A stretch of DNA of 64,000 nucleotides, taken from NCBI RefSeq assembly GCF_000430785.1, contig NZ_KE387248.1:17008-81007 (forward strand). Reading direction: 5' to 3'. Positions 1 through 9,304 of the stretch are shown here, piece by piece (the stretch's first letter is position 1; every line of letters starts with the position of its first letter). The position numbers and the translations under genes were made by a program. This DNA is from Ectobacillus panaciterrae DSM 19096. GTDB taxonomy: Bacteria > Bacillota > Bacilli > Bacillales > Bacillaceae_G. A model generated the notes under the pieces. The model was given only the letters and a program-made list of their open reading frames with translations. It was not told the DNA's origin and searched no databases.

Positions 1-178
1 TAAGCAAATACGGATTGTAGAATACTGTTACCGATGTATAAGACGGGACACATTCAATCATGCCGGGAAACGAACCGGCTTTTAAATATTGAAAAACAGC
101 TTGCACCTTTCCGTACGTTTCCAAGCAAACTTTCTCTCCAAAGGAAATACTCACAGCAGCATCCCCCAACGGTTTCAT
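1..178 (-). CDS. pxpB: PxpB/KipI-like 5-oxoprolinase subunit, N-terminal part only
   Basis: This gene enters from the left edge on the minus strand, and only about the first 59 codons are visible. The translation begins MKPLGDAAVSISFGE and later has the stretch GMIECVPSYTSVTVFYNP. Both resemble the N-terminus of the KipI/PxpB family, which in other bacteria is one subunit of the ATP-dependent 5-oxoprolinase and in B. subtilis (KipI) also inhibits the sporulation kinase KinA. The ATG (178-176) overlaps the TGA of the upstream iclR-type gene by one base, so translation is probably coupled. A GAGAG motif about 6 bases upstream can serve as ribosome site. In the B. subtilis kip operon the IclR-type regulator KipR is also a neighbour, which supports the assignment. 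The rest of the gene and any pxpA/pxpC lie outside the window. Confidence 0.7.
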   Translation of the reverse strand, partial: MKPLGDAAVSISFGEKVCLETYGKVQAVFQYLKAGSFPGMIECVPSYTSVTVFYNPYLL

Positions 179-942
179 CAACATCTCTCTTTCCCTCTCC
201 ATCCAAGGTCTCTGGAAATTGCATACGCTGCTTGCCGAACGCTTTGTATGAAACGCGGCATATTTTCTTCGGTGTAATGCGCTTCTACCCCCGATATGCT
301 TAATCCCGCAACAACTGTACCGTCACTTGCAAAAATAGGACAGGCAATAGCTGCCGAATGATTTTCAAGCTCCGAATAACTGATTGCATACCCTTTTTCT
401 CTCGTCTCTTCCAGCATTGTTTCTAATGTACTTCGCTCAGTAATCGTCCCCTTGGCATAGGGAACCATATCCGCCTCATCGAGAAATTGCGTTTGCTGTT
501 CTTTCGGCAAATAAGCCAACAGAATACGGGGACATGCTCCGGCATACAACGGTGCTCGTCTTCCCATCGCTGTATACACACGAACAGACTGTACCCCCTC
601 CAGCTTATCGATGTAAACTGCTTCATTGCCGTCACGAACAATGAGATTCACCGCTTCTCCAAGCTCATCACGAAGCTTTTTCATATGCGCGCGTGCAATC
701 TTCGGCAAATCCAGACGCTCTGAAACCAATTGTCCGAAGCGCAAAAATAAAAGTCCGAGCGTATATTTTCCTTCTTCTGTCCTCTCTAAAAACCCCATCT
801 CTTCGAGCGACCCTGCCAATCTATGAACAGACGTTTTAGGAATGCCCGAAAGCTCCGTCATTTCATGCAGTGTCAAGTATTCATGATTATAAAACAAATG
901 AAGCACATCCATTGATTTTACGATTGTCTTGTTACGGCTCAT
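178..942 (-). CDS. IclR-family transcriptional regulator (KipR-like)
   Basis: A 254-residue protein of normal IclR length. An N-terminal winged helix-turn-helix (about residues 10-65, with SGIPKTSVHRLAGSLEEMG as the recognition region) is followed by an IclR effector-binding domain (about 80-245). I chose the ATG at 942 because GGAGG stands 7 bases upstream. A longer frame from 975 has no ribosome site. The stop codon overlaps the start of a pxpB/kipI-like gene, as expected for a local regulator of 5-oxoproline use. This is an inference from neighbourhood, because the effector cannot be read from sequence. A perfect 7-1-7 palindrome just upstream of the start is a candidate autoregulatory operator. 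Confidence 0.85.
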   Translation of the reverse strand: MSRNKTIVKSMDVLHLFYNHEYLTLHEMTELSGIPKTSVHRLAGSLEEMGFLERTEEGKYTLGLLFLRFGQLVSERLDLPKIARAHMKKLRDELGEAVNLIVRDGNEAVYIDKLEGVQSVRVYTAMGRRAPLYAGACPRILLAYLPKEQQTQFLDEADMVPYAKGTITERSTLETMLEETREKGYAISYSELENHSAAIACPIFASDGTVVAGLSISGVEAHYTEENMPRFIQSVRQAAYAISRDLGWRGKERC

Positions 943-953
943 AATATCCTCCG

Positions 954-968
954 TTCCGAAATTCGGAA
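954..968. promoter_or_regulatory. Candidate IclR operator (perfect 7-1-7 palindrome)
   Basis: TTCCGAA-A-TTCGGAA is a perfect inverted repeat of 15 bases, 12 bases upstream of the iclR ATG and about 35 bases downstream of the predicted transcription start. IclR proteins usually bind short palindromes of this size in their own promoter region. Binding by this protein is inferred. Confidence 0.5.
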
Positions 969-1006
969 TAAACATTCCTAAAAATGAAATTATGTAATTA
1001 TCAGAA

Positions 1007-1035
1007 ATTATAGATTATTAACACAATATTTACAA
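1007..1035 (-). promoter_or_regulatory. Sigma-A type promoter of the iclR-pxpB unit
   Basis: On the minus strand TTGTAA, 17 bases, then a perfect TATAAT. It lies 65 bases upstream of the iclR start and directly downstream of a terminator hairpin that insulates it. Confidence 0.6.
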
Positions 1036-1052
1036 TGGTTTTTTTGTAAAAT

Positions 1053-1090
1053 AAAAAGCGGCCTTCGTTTAGAAGACCGCTTTTTATTTT
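1053..1090 (-). terminator. Rho-independent terminator
   Basis: Stem GCGG(C)CTTC / GAAG(A)CCGC with a five-base loop, flanked by A and T tracts so that it could work in both directions. On the minus strand it is 38 bases downstream of the stop codon of the degenerate small reading frame at 1128-1262. Confidence 0.7.
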
Positions 1091-1127
1091 ATATAATGTT
1101 ATCGTAAATCCCCATCATTGCATTGTA

Positions 1128-1262
1128 TTATGAATGTCCGCATCCTGTCGGCAAGAAGGTCATAAAAGGAACGAGATCATACAGAGTGAACAGCGGTCCG
1201 TAACGGGAACCGTCTGTTTCTTCTTTATTACTTGATTTTGCTTAACGCGTAAAACGTCTCAT
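1128..1262 (-). pseudogene. Small decayed reading frame with one in-frame stop
   Basis: Read on the minus strand from an ATG at 1262, the frame runs MRRFTR, a TAA, then 37 sense codons ending FLPTGCGHS and a stop 38 bases before a good terminator. The tail has a protein-like composition and sits where a short gene would end, but there is no clear ribosome site and the early stop breaks it. I do not recognise the family. It could be a genuine 40-residue gene with one mutation, or chance. Confidence 0.3.
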
Positions 1263-1343
1263 GCAGAAATTGTATAAAGGTTTTCGTTTTTTTGTCGATT
1301 TTTTTAGTTGCATTTATATATTACCCTCTATAAAATGTGAACC

Positions 1344-2075
1344 TTATGAAGAATAAGCAATTGCCTGACTTCCCATTTGAATCCAAGCTTCCTCAAATAA
1401 CTTCCGATTAACACGGGTATTAGGGGTATCAGATAAGGGATCATTTACGTAAACATAGTCTGGGTCAAATCCAGTTACCACTACGCTGTGCTGCCGATAC
1501 GTCACTTTCATTTGTCCTTGTGATGTATTCCAAGTAAGAAAATCACTATCTTGAAGAGGACTAAACGTTGAGGTTGTAATAACCCATACAGGACTTCCAT
1601 TTTCAATAGCATCGTATATAGCGGAAACAGGCTGCTTTGTTAAATTAATCAATCGATTTCCCAAGTACTGTTTTCCTAAGTTGTAGATAGGTTCCGCAAA
1701 TACACCTATACCACCTGTATCTAGGTGATACATATCCCCAACAAATCCTTCATGCATATTTCCATATACCCCATTCGAATCTCGATAAGGTAATACTCTT
1801 AATTTATTTGCCAATTCTACCTTGTCAACATGTACACCCGCATCCTGCAATAACATAGCTAGGCTGGTTACCTCACACCCCCTAGGCAACTCTGGCAACT
1901 GCTGAATATGCGGAACATCTAATATCCACTTCGTTATTGATTGAAGTTGATAGTGTGTAATAGGTATGGTACTTACTGTCGTTATTGCCTTTGGTTTCGG
2001 GACCGTTGTATGCATTTGAAACAAGGAAATTCCTATTATGGGCGTAGCTAACAAACCTATTATTTTAGTCATCAT
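1344..2075 (-). CDS. C39-like papain-fold cysteine peptidase (YvpB-like)
   Basis: A 243-residue protein with a hydrophobic N-terminus (about residues 4-20: a signal or anchor), then a Peptidase_C39_2 domain. The catalytic set is visible: Cys67 in PRGCEVTS, His196 in RQHSVVV and Asp212 in VNDP. The domain is found in extracellular or membrane-bound Bacillus proteins of unknown substrate such as YvpB. There is no ABC exporter or double-glycine precursor beside it, so a bacteriocin-processing role is not supported. AGAGGA stands 7 bases before the ATG. The gene is AT-rich compared with the block to its right and is followed and preceded by repeats or a decayed gene, which suggests acquisition. 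Confidence 0.75.
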   Translation of the reverse strand: MMTKIIGLLATPIIGISLFQMHTTVPKPKAITTVSTIPITHYQLQSITKWILDVPHIQQLPELPRGCEVTSLAMLLQDAGVHVDKVELANKLRVLPYRDSNGVYGNMHEGFVGDMYHLDTGGIGVFAEPIYNLGKQYLGNRLINLTKQPVSAIYDAIENGSPVWVITTSTFSPLQDSDFLTWNTSQGQMKVTYRQHSVVVTGFDPDYVYVNDPLSDTPNTRVNRKLFEEAWIQMGSQAIAYSS

Positions 2076-2125
2076 AGCCAGTTCCTCTTATTCTTTCATT
2101 TTACTTGTGCCTAATACGAAACCAT

Positions 2126-2392
2126 CTATATATGAGTGAATTATAATTTCGACATTTCCATGTGCTATGTGCAACCAAAAGGAAATATTGTATTCTTCTC
2201 TCTGGTTTACCCTTGCATGAACCACTACAAAGGTTTGACCGCTGCTATACAGAACAAAAGGCAGCCTGCCCGCGCTTCCTCTCTATGGTTTGCCCTTGTA
2301 TGGGGCAGGAAAAGGGTTTGACCGCTTCTATGCTCCGCCGGAGGCTCTTTCCCCACTATAAAAAGACGGCTTTTTTATTCAGCTGTATATAG
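2126..2392 (+). repeat. Family A dispersed element, copy 1 (full length, 267 bp)
   Basis: Starts CTATATATGAGTGAAT and ends ATTCAGCTGTATATAG, which are imperfect inverted terminal repeats. It contains both internal modules, each ending GGTTTGACCGC, and so looks like the longest form. Other copies keep one module or the other. It lies upstream of the C39 peptidase gene. Confidence 0.75.
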
Positions 2393-2482
2393 TTAGTTTT
2401 TTATTTACTCCAACAGATTTTTCGATATAGAAAAGAAAGAAGTAATGTTAGTGTAGGATACATCCCTTAATTTTTGCTTAAA

Positions 2483-2541
2483 CTATATATGAGTGAATTA
2501 TAATTTCGACATTTCCATATGCTATGTGCAACCAAAAGGAA
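2483..2541 (+). repeat. Family A dispersed element, copy 2 (left end only)
   Basis: The first 59 bases match copy 1 almost base for base, then the sequence diverges immediately upstream of the 82-codon gene. It is a truncated element or a recombination breakpoint. Confidence 0.7.
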
Positions 2542-2606
2542 GGCTGGTATCCCTCATGGAATCCCTCGAATCCGGGCATACTACACCTATCTCAACCAGG
2601 AGGTGT

Positions 2607-2855
2607 ATGATGAAAAAACAATCAAACGACTCGTTAGGAGATAACAGATTCAACACTGCTGGATCTACTTCCAGTGAAACAAGGACGAATGACGTTCATG
2701 GTAAAGATACCAACCACTTCAAAGGAAAAATTTTCGCATCTGGTGATGAGCTTCGAAGCGAAATGGTAATAACATACGACTTTGATGACGATCTCGGCAA
2801 TGATGACAATGACACAGCAGGCATTCCAAAACCATCAGGTCCATTTCATCATTAA
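2607..2855 (+). CDS. Small acidic hydrophilic protein, unknown
   Basis: An 82-residue protein. I chose the ATG at 2607 because AGGAGGTG lies just upstream, an almost ideal ribosome site, while the longer in-frame ATG at 2493 lies inside a repeat. A second ATG follows at 2610. The protein has no signal peptide or membrane segment. Residues 1-45 are rich in Ser, Asn, Thr and Asp, and the C-terminus has an acidic run (DFDDDLGNDDND) followed by a Pro/His tail. I do not recognise the family. It sits alone between a truncated repeat and an IS3 remnant, so it may be a cargo or left-over gene. No terminator is seen. Confidence 0.5.
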   Translation: MMKKQSNDSLGDNRFNTAGSTSSETRTNDVHGKDTNHFKGKIFASGDELRSEMVITYDFDDDLGNDDNDTAGIPKPSGPFHH

Positions 2856-2899
2856 AAAAGAAGTTGTCTATAACGTAAAGAGACAGAGGAATTTGATAT

Positions 2900-2957
2900 T
2901 ATCCCCCTTAGGTAGACACACCGTTAAAAAGACAGTAGTGTCTTACCTAAGGGGGAT
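2900..2957. repeat. Long inverted repeat at the IS3-type left end
   Basis: An arm of about 20 bases ending TAGGTAGACAC pairs with GTGTCTTACCTA and the following GGGGGAT, with one extra base, around a 19-base loop. It lies 5 bases before the transposase start. Such stems can shield a transposase gene from outside transcription. The inner TAGACAC resembles IS3-family ends. Confidence 0.5.
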
Positions 2958-2962
2958 TTTCT

Positions 2963-3040
2963 ATGGAGAAAAAACGAAGAACATGCGCGAACTATTCAAG
3001 AGAATTTAAATTAAAAGCTATTCAAATGCTGGCGAGGAAT
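2963..3040 (+). pseudogene. IS3-family OrfA transposase remnant
   Basis: The frame opens MEKKRRTCANYSREFKLKAI and then QML, the typical start of the helix-turn-helix OrfA of IS3/IS150-type elements. After about 26 codons the similarity stops and the frame continues into unrelated sequence until the neighbouring gene. OrfB and a right end are absent, so only the left tip of the element remains. Confidence 0.6.
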
Positions 3041-3137
3041 CTCTTCATCATTAGAAAAGAAATCCTCTATGAAATACACCGCAACATAATTGATAATAAT
3101 TATCAAAGAGTTCCGTACAGCAAAATTCCTAAAACAA

Positions 3138-3163
3138 AAGAAAGCCGCTCTAATGGCGGCTTT
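3138..3163 (-). terminator. Terminator of the HEAT-repeat gene
   Basis: GCCGC / GCGGC stem with a short loop and a TTTCTTTT run on the minus strand. The stem lies about 10 bases downstream of the stop codon at 3169. Confidence 0.75.
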
Positions 3164-3168
3164 CCTTC

Positions 3169-4908
3169 TTACTCTTTCATTAAGATATGCGGAGGCTCTG
3201 CGAGGTGCTCCGTTAATTCTTGAATCGCATACAGCAGCCTAGCCTCATTTACATACTCAGCTGGAATTGCAAGGCACTCATTTCCTTGCTTATCTGTAAA
3301 CACGATATATTTTGTGCGCCATGTGTAAAACGCACGACCCTCTGTTTTTCGCCATTTTCTTTTCTCCATTGTAATGGAGCGTATTTCGTGGAGAGGCTGA
3401 GAAACGCTTTGACCTTGATGCGTATACTGAATTGAATGTCCTTTTATGTGCACAACTGTGTGCTTGCGCAGCAAATAGCTGTGCCAAACTTTCCATGCCA
3501 CATACAGCGTAAGCGCGCCTGTTATGCCGAGCAGTACCAGATCAGCTGGATCTTGCAGTGCTCTGTACCAGCGATACACTGTAAAAAAGATAAGATAATA
3601 TGTCACCCACGGCATTTTTTCCTTTGCTTCGTAGTATAAAGCTTCTTCGCTCTCTTGACGCTCCTGTGTGCGTTTTTCGTTAAAGATACGCACATGCTCA
3701 TCTATAGAGCGGCTCTCGAATGGAACAAATTCCGTATATGTTCCATCCCATATCGCAAGGCCGTCTGGCACTTCGTCGGCATAGCCGCCGACCCAAGCTG
3801 TCAGCCAGCCCTTATCCGTCCAATCAGGGTGAGCGGAACGATATTTCATTAAGTAGTATATAATACCTTGACCGTAATAGTTTGTTGTATGATGGATATG
3901 AGCAATTTCTATATCGGCTGCCGCTGCGCCGTATTCTTCATGGTCAATCAGATAGTAAAACAAATGACTTTTCGCAAAATCATACTGTTTGTTTTGCTGG
4001 ATTGGATATAAATGCTCTTTATTGTTTCGCTCCAGCTCCTCATATAACACGGAACAAGATTCGAGATTTTGCGCACAAGAAAAAAGAACTTCAGGCCTAA
4101 GAACTTTTCCTGCATAAAGCAATGAAACTGCAGTGTATGTGCGAATAATCGGATCATGAAGCACTAAAGCCTCTTGCAGCTCCTTCTCAATTTCATCATT
4201 ATAGTAATAGCGCATGAGATGTAAGAACAAGCATAAATCGGCACGCGCTAATAGGTATGAGCCTCTCCACGCATGATATACGAAGGATGTTTGATAATCC
4301 TGATCATACTTTTGAACAGCTTCCTTAGCCTGCTTATAGTCACGCAATAAACGCGGCAGCACTTCATCAGCATACTTTACTTGAAGAGTGCCTGCTTCTA
4401 GACCAAAGTCCAATAGACGATAGAAAGCAAATGAATAATTCGGGTGATCCAAGTAAGATATAAATTTCGGGAACAGCTGCGGAATCCATGCCGGCTGCTG
4501 CAGCACATCCTCTAGCGGAATGTTCACTTGATTTTTTGGCAGATACGTTTCCAGCATTTCAATAAAAGCATAACCGCCAAGATCTGGTCCAACTCGGCAC
4601 AAATATGAAACTGCAAAATCCTGCCCAATTGGACTAAAGAATGAATAGTGTTTCACAAGTGGACGAATGAAAGATGCATCTGTGTATTGACATACAAAAG
4701 CAAGAATTTGAGCGCTAGGATCGTCCCATTCCGCTGTCGGCTCTGGAAATCTAGCTGCCGCCTCTTCAATCATATCTAATAAAATCCGTATGTCTATGCT
4801 TGGTTCATGCATATTTTGCAAAATATCAATTGCTTCTAGCCGTACTTCCGGATCTTCACTTTTCAGCCCTTTTAAAATGTTGCGCATCGTTCGATGTACA
4901 TTCTTCAT
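3169..4908 (-). CDS. HEAT-repeat protein with two membrane segments and a PH-like tail
   Basis: A 579-residue protein of unknown function. I placed the start at ATG 4908 (AAAGGA 7 bases upstream) rather than the far upstream ATG at 4998. The N-terminal 400 residues are helical, with HEAT-like spacing in the first 100 (ILKGLKSEDPEVRLEAIDIL). Near residue 435 two hydrophobic segments follow (VTYYLIFFTVYRWY and LVLLGITGALTLYVAWKVW). The last 120 residues are beta-rich and resemble bacterial PH or YcxB-type domains. This order suggests a cytoplasmic helical scaffold held to the membrane. It is monocistronic, with its own terminator, and sits in the accessory part of the window. Confidence 0.6.
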   Translation of the reverse strand: MKNVHRTMRNILKGLKSEDPEVRLEAIDILQNMHEPSIDIRILLDMIEEAAARFPEPTAEWDDPSAQILAFVCQYTDASFIRPLVKHYSFFSPIGQDFAVSYLCRVGPDLGGYAFIEMLETYLPKNQVNIPLEDVLQQPAWIPQLFPKFISYLDHPNYSFAFYRLLDFGLEAGTLQVKYADEVLPRLLRDYKQAKEAVQKYDQDYQTSFVYHAWRGSYLLARADLCLFLHLMRYYYNDEIEKELQEALVLHDPIIRTYTAVSLLYAGKVLRPEVLFSCAQNLESCSVLYEELERNNKEHLYPIQQNKQYDFAKSHLFYYLIDHEEYGAAAADIEIAHIHHTTNYYGQGIIYYLMKYRSAHPDWTDKGWLTAWVGGYADEVPDGLAIWDGTYTEFVPFESRSIDEHVRIFNEKRTQERQESEEALYYEAKEKMPWVTYYLIFFTVYRWYRALQDPADLVLLGITGALTLYVAWKVWHSYLLRKHTVVHIKGHSIQYTHQGQSVSQPLHEIRSITMEKRKWRKTEGRAFYTWRTKYIVFTDKQGNECLAIPAEYVNEARLLYAIQELTEHLAEPPHILMKE

Positions 4909-4951
4909 AAAGTAATTCCTTTCTATTATAAACGCCAGTATTTTTGCATAC

Positions 4952-4983
4952 AAAAAGCCATGTGCGTCACATGGCTTATCTTT
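4952..4983 (-). terminator. Hairpin with T-run in the leader of the HEAT-repeat gene
   Basis: A perfect 9-bp stem AGCCATGTG / CACATGGCT with a 3-base loop and flanking A/T runs in both directions. On the minus strand it lies 45 bases upstream of the ATG at 4908, and no minus-strand gene ends before it. It therefore looks like an attenuator or an orphan terminator. Confidence 0.5.
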
Positions 4984-5153
4984 TATCACTGCGGCCATTC
5001 TCTTAAAGTGAGATATTTTTATATTAATAGTACACGAAAATTGTATATCGTTTTCAATTTTTCCATAAAAAGAACTTTATGTCAATATTTTCATCAATCA
5101 AATGAAAATAGGCAAAATAAAAAATTATCATAACATCTTTCTGAAAAAATAAA

Positions 5154-5335
5154 CTGTATATGAGTGAATGATAATTTCGACATTTCCATGTGCTATGTGC
5201 AACCAAAAGGGAGTATTGCATGCTTCTTCTCTCTGGTTTACCCTTGCATGAACCACTACAAAGGTTTAACCGCTTCCGCACGCCGCCGGATGATCTATCT
5301 CCACTATCAACGGTTTTTTTATTCACTTGTATATG
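5154..5335 (+). repeat. Family A dispersed element, copy 3 (182 bp, left-module form)
   Basis: Starts CTGTATATGAGTGAAT and ends ATTCACTTGTATAT, with terminal inverted repeats and flanking TA. It keeps the module with CCTTGCATGAACC and lacks the AGAACAAAAGGCAGCC module. Confidence 0.75.
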
Positions 5336-5484
5336 ATTCAGACAATATCGCTTATGTTTAATTCTTGTATCTTTACGTTTACTAAGAGAATCGCCTGTTG
5401 TAAAATTTAAGTATATCAATATTAAAAACATTCTGCCTTTTTATTCATTACAATATTCATCGTATTCGAAAGCGGGGGACTCAA

Positions 5485-6447
5485 TTGAAAACGATTGCAA
5501 GAGTGATGCTTGGACTTGCCTTTCTCGGATTGGCTGGTTGGATTGCGTATTTTTTCTTCTTTGAAGAGATTGCAGCCATGTCAACGAATATCCAACAAGT
5601 AAATGCATCTAAAACGGCAAACGCTGCACCAGTAAAAAACATACAGATTGAAACAACTTCTGTCGATGTACATATTATCCCAAACGACAACCAAGAACAA
5701 GTTATTGTAAATCTGAATGGAAGAGCTTCTAAAAAGTTTAAAGATCAATATAAGCTGGAATTGGCGCAATCCGGCAACACAATACAAGTTCAGGTAAAAG
5801 AAAAAAAAGCATTCTCTATCGGCTTTTATATGAGTGATGTTAGAATTGATGTGCAAGTCCCAAGAAGAGCCTATGACTCGCTAAAAATTAAAACATCGTC
5901 CGGCGATATAACGGGAGACGGGTTAGAAGCAAAACAGCTGCTGCTGACTGCAGACTCGGGAGATATTCGCTTAAAAAATATAAAGGGAGAAAAGCTTGAA
6001 GCCACAGCAAGCAGCGGCGATGTGGCACTTACCTCTGCCAGCAGCAAAGAAATGCATATCCAAACGAAATCAGGTGATATAATAGCCGATTTCATCCAGA
6101 GTGAGAATTCTGATATCATCTCCTCTTCTGGCGATGTGAAGCTTCGTGAACTAAAAGGAAAAGTAATGGGTCATACACAATCTGGTGACTTTTCTTTAAA
6201 AACGAAAAAATTACTTCACGATTTGACTATAAAAAGCGGCAGCGGCGATGTTTCCTTATTAGTTATGACGGAACCAGAAGCCATGACGCTCGATGTTACA
6301 AGCAGCTCTGGCTCTAATCACGTAGAAGGACCGCAGCTGCAGTACGAAGAAAAATCGGAGCATCACCTTCGCGCCTCTATCGGCTCTGGGGGACCAGCTG
6401 TAAAAGTAGAAACACAATCCGGTGATTTCACACTGGAAATGAATTAG
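5485..6447 (+). CDS. DUF4097 family membrane-anchored protein (LiaG-like)
   Basis: A 320-residue protein. One N-terminal membrane segment (about residues 8-30) is followed by an extracytoplasmic beta-helix-like domain with repeated SSGD or SGDI motifs every 20-25 residues, typical of DUF4097. The best known Bacillus member is LiaG of the cell-envelope stress locus, but no liaFSR genes are adjacent, so the role here is open. The start is a TTG at 5485, with GGGGGA five bases upstream. The next ATG (5506) would remove the positively charged head of the signal. It stands alone on the plus strand between a family A repeat and the yrhC end. Confidence 0.8.
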   Translation: MKTIARVMLGLAFLGLAGWIAYFFFFEEIAAMSTNIQQVNASKTANAAPVKNIQIETTSVDVHIIPNDNQEQVIVNLNGRASKKFKDQYKLELAQSGNTIQVQVKEKKAFSIGFYMSDVRIDVQVPRRAYDSLKIKTSSGDITGDGLEAKQLLLTADSGDIRLKNIKGEKLEATASSGDVALTSASSKEMHIQTKSGDIIADFIQSENSDIISSSGDVKLRELKGKVMGHTQSGDFSLKTKKLLHDLTIKSGSGDVSLLVMTEPEAMTLDVTSSSGSNHVEGPQLQYEEKSEHHLRASIGSGGPAVKVETQSGDFTLEMN

Positions 6448-6557
6448 CATCTCATCCAATACAAGAGGAGCATACAAAGGATGTCTGAAATAGGAAGTTT
6501 TTCATTTTGTTACACTCCCAGTGTAGGATTTTCAGCCTGAAACCTATTTATACAAAA

Positions 6558-6582
6558 AGCCCCTCGGAATATCCAAGGGGCT
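6558..6582 (-). terminator. Terminator downstream of yrhC
   Basis: AGCCCCT/AGGGGCT stem with CGG/CC(A) extension, followed on the minus strand by a TTTTTG run. It lies 10 bases beyond the yrhC stop and, facing the convergent DUF4097 gene, may serve both. Confidence 0.7.
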
Positions 6583-6591
6583 GTATCTATA

Positions 6592-6828
6592 TTATTGAGC
6601 TTGCTCTTGCTCTAAATCATCCATCTTCTCACGAATTTTTTTGGCACGGAAGAAGAAGAAAAACGAACCTCCTAAAAAGGCAACAATTGCACCTATCATC
6701 ACATATAGCTGCATCATTTCTTTTTCACCGTTTGGAATTAACAATCCGAGCATGAGAATCGTGCTTAGCGCGAGCAATACTTGACCAAAACGAATGTAAT
6801 CAGCAATCTTATGCTGCATGTGCTTCAT
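6592..6828 (-). CDS. yrhC: YrhC family small membrane protein
   Basis: A 78-residue protein with two hydrophobic helices (about residues 14-35 and 42-62) and a charged C-terminal tail ending KKIREKMDDLEQEQAQ. Size, topology and position after mccB match B. subtilis YrhC, the last gene of the yrrT-mtnN-mccA-mccB-yrhC operon. Its function is unknown. ATG 6828 has GGAG about 10 bases upstream. A GTG at 6837 would be too close to it. Unlike in B. subtilis, a terminator and a family B repeat separate it from mccB. Confidence 0.8.
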   Translation of the reverse strand: MKHMQHKIADYIRFGQVLLALSTILMLGLLIPNGEKEMMQLYVMIGAIVAFLGGSFFFFFRAKKIREKMDDLEQEQAQ

Positions 6829-6922
6829 CTGTACCACTCTCCATATATACCACTATAACATATTCTCGTACTCTATGAATCAAGTAAATTCCACCAGTAC
6901 AGGAAAAGCGCTGCCGACTGCT

Positions 6923-7073
6923 CAGGTGCAGAACCAAAAAACTTATTCTTTTTAGGTGAGCATAGTGCGCCTGCCAAGTCTAGTAACGGTCAAATTCTTT
7001 TAGACGCCCTCACCTGTGTCTTTTTATTAAGCAAATAGGCTTCTTCTTTTGTGTTGTGTACTGTGAACAGCAC
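6923..7073 (-). repeat. Family B dispersed element, copy 1
   Basis: Read on the minus strand it carries the family B core GAGGGCGTCTAAAAG and TTTGACCGTTACTA, then CACCTAAAAA near the far end. It occupies most of the 340-base gap between mccB and yrhC. Nothing else was recognised in that gap except the mccB terminator. Confidence 0.7.
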
Positions 7074-7133
7074 AAGGTTGTAAATACAGGGAAATAACGG
7101 AAGAATCGACGCATAATTTTATAAATTATCTTT

Positions 7134-7160
7134 AAAAAAAGACACCTTTTCAGGTGCCTT
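7134..7160 (-). terminator. Terminator of mccB
   Basis: GGCACCT / AGGTGTC stem with a four-base loop and seven T on the minus strand, 10 bases downstream of the mccB stop. Confidence 0.8.
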
Positions 7161-7166
7161 TCGCTA

Positions 7167-9226
<2,060 letters not shown>

Positions 9227-9249
9227 CCTATTATCCTCCTTATGGCAAA

Positions 9250-9293
9250 AAGAAAAAGACAACTGTATGTATTTTTTTGTATAAACAGTTGCC
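9250..9293 (-). terminator. Intercistronic terminator between mtnN and mccA
   Basis: CAACTGT / ACAGTTG stem around an 18-base AT-rich loop, followed on the minus strand by TCTTTTTCTTTTT. It sits between the mtnN stop (9305) and the mccA ribosome site, so it can lower mccAB expression relative to yrrT-mtnN. Confidence 0.6.
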
Positions 9294-9304
9294 TTCTTCG
9301 CCTC

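Noticed and set aside
1344..2855. A bacteriocin locus made of the C39 peptidase and the small gene at 2607
   Set aside because: The peptidase has no ABC transporter domains, the small protein has no double-glycine leader, and the genes are on opposite strands separated by repeats.
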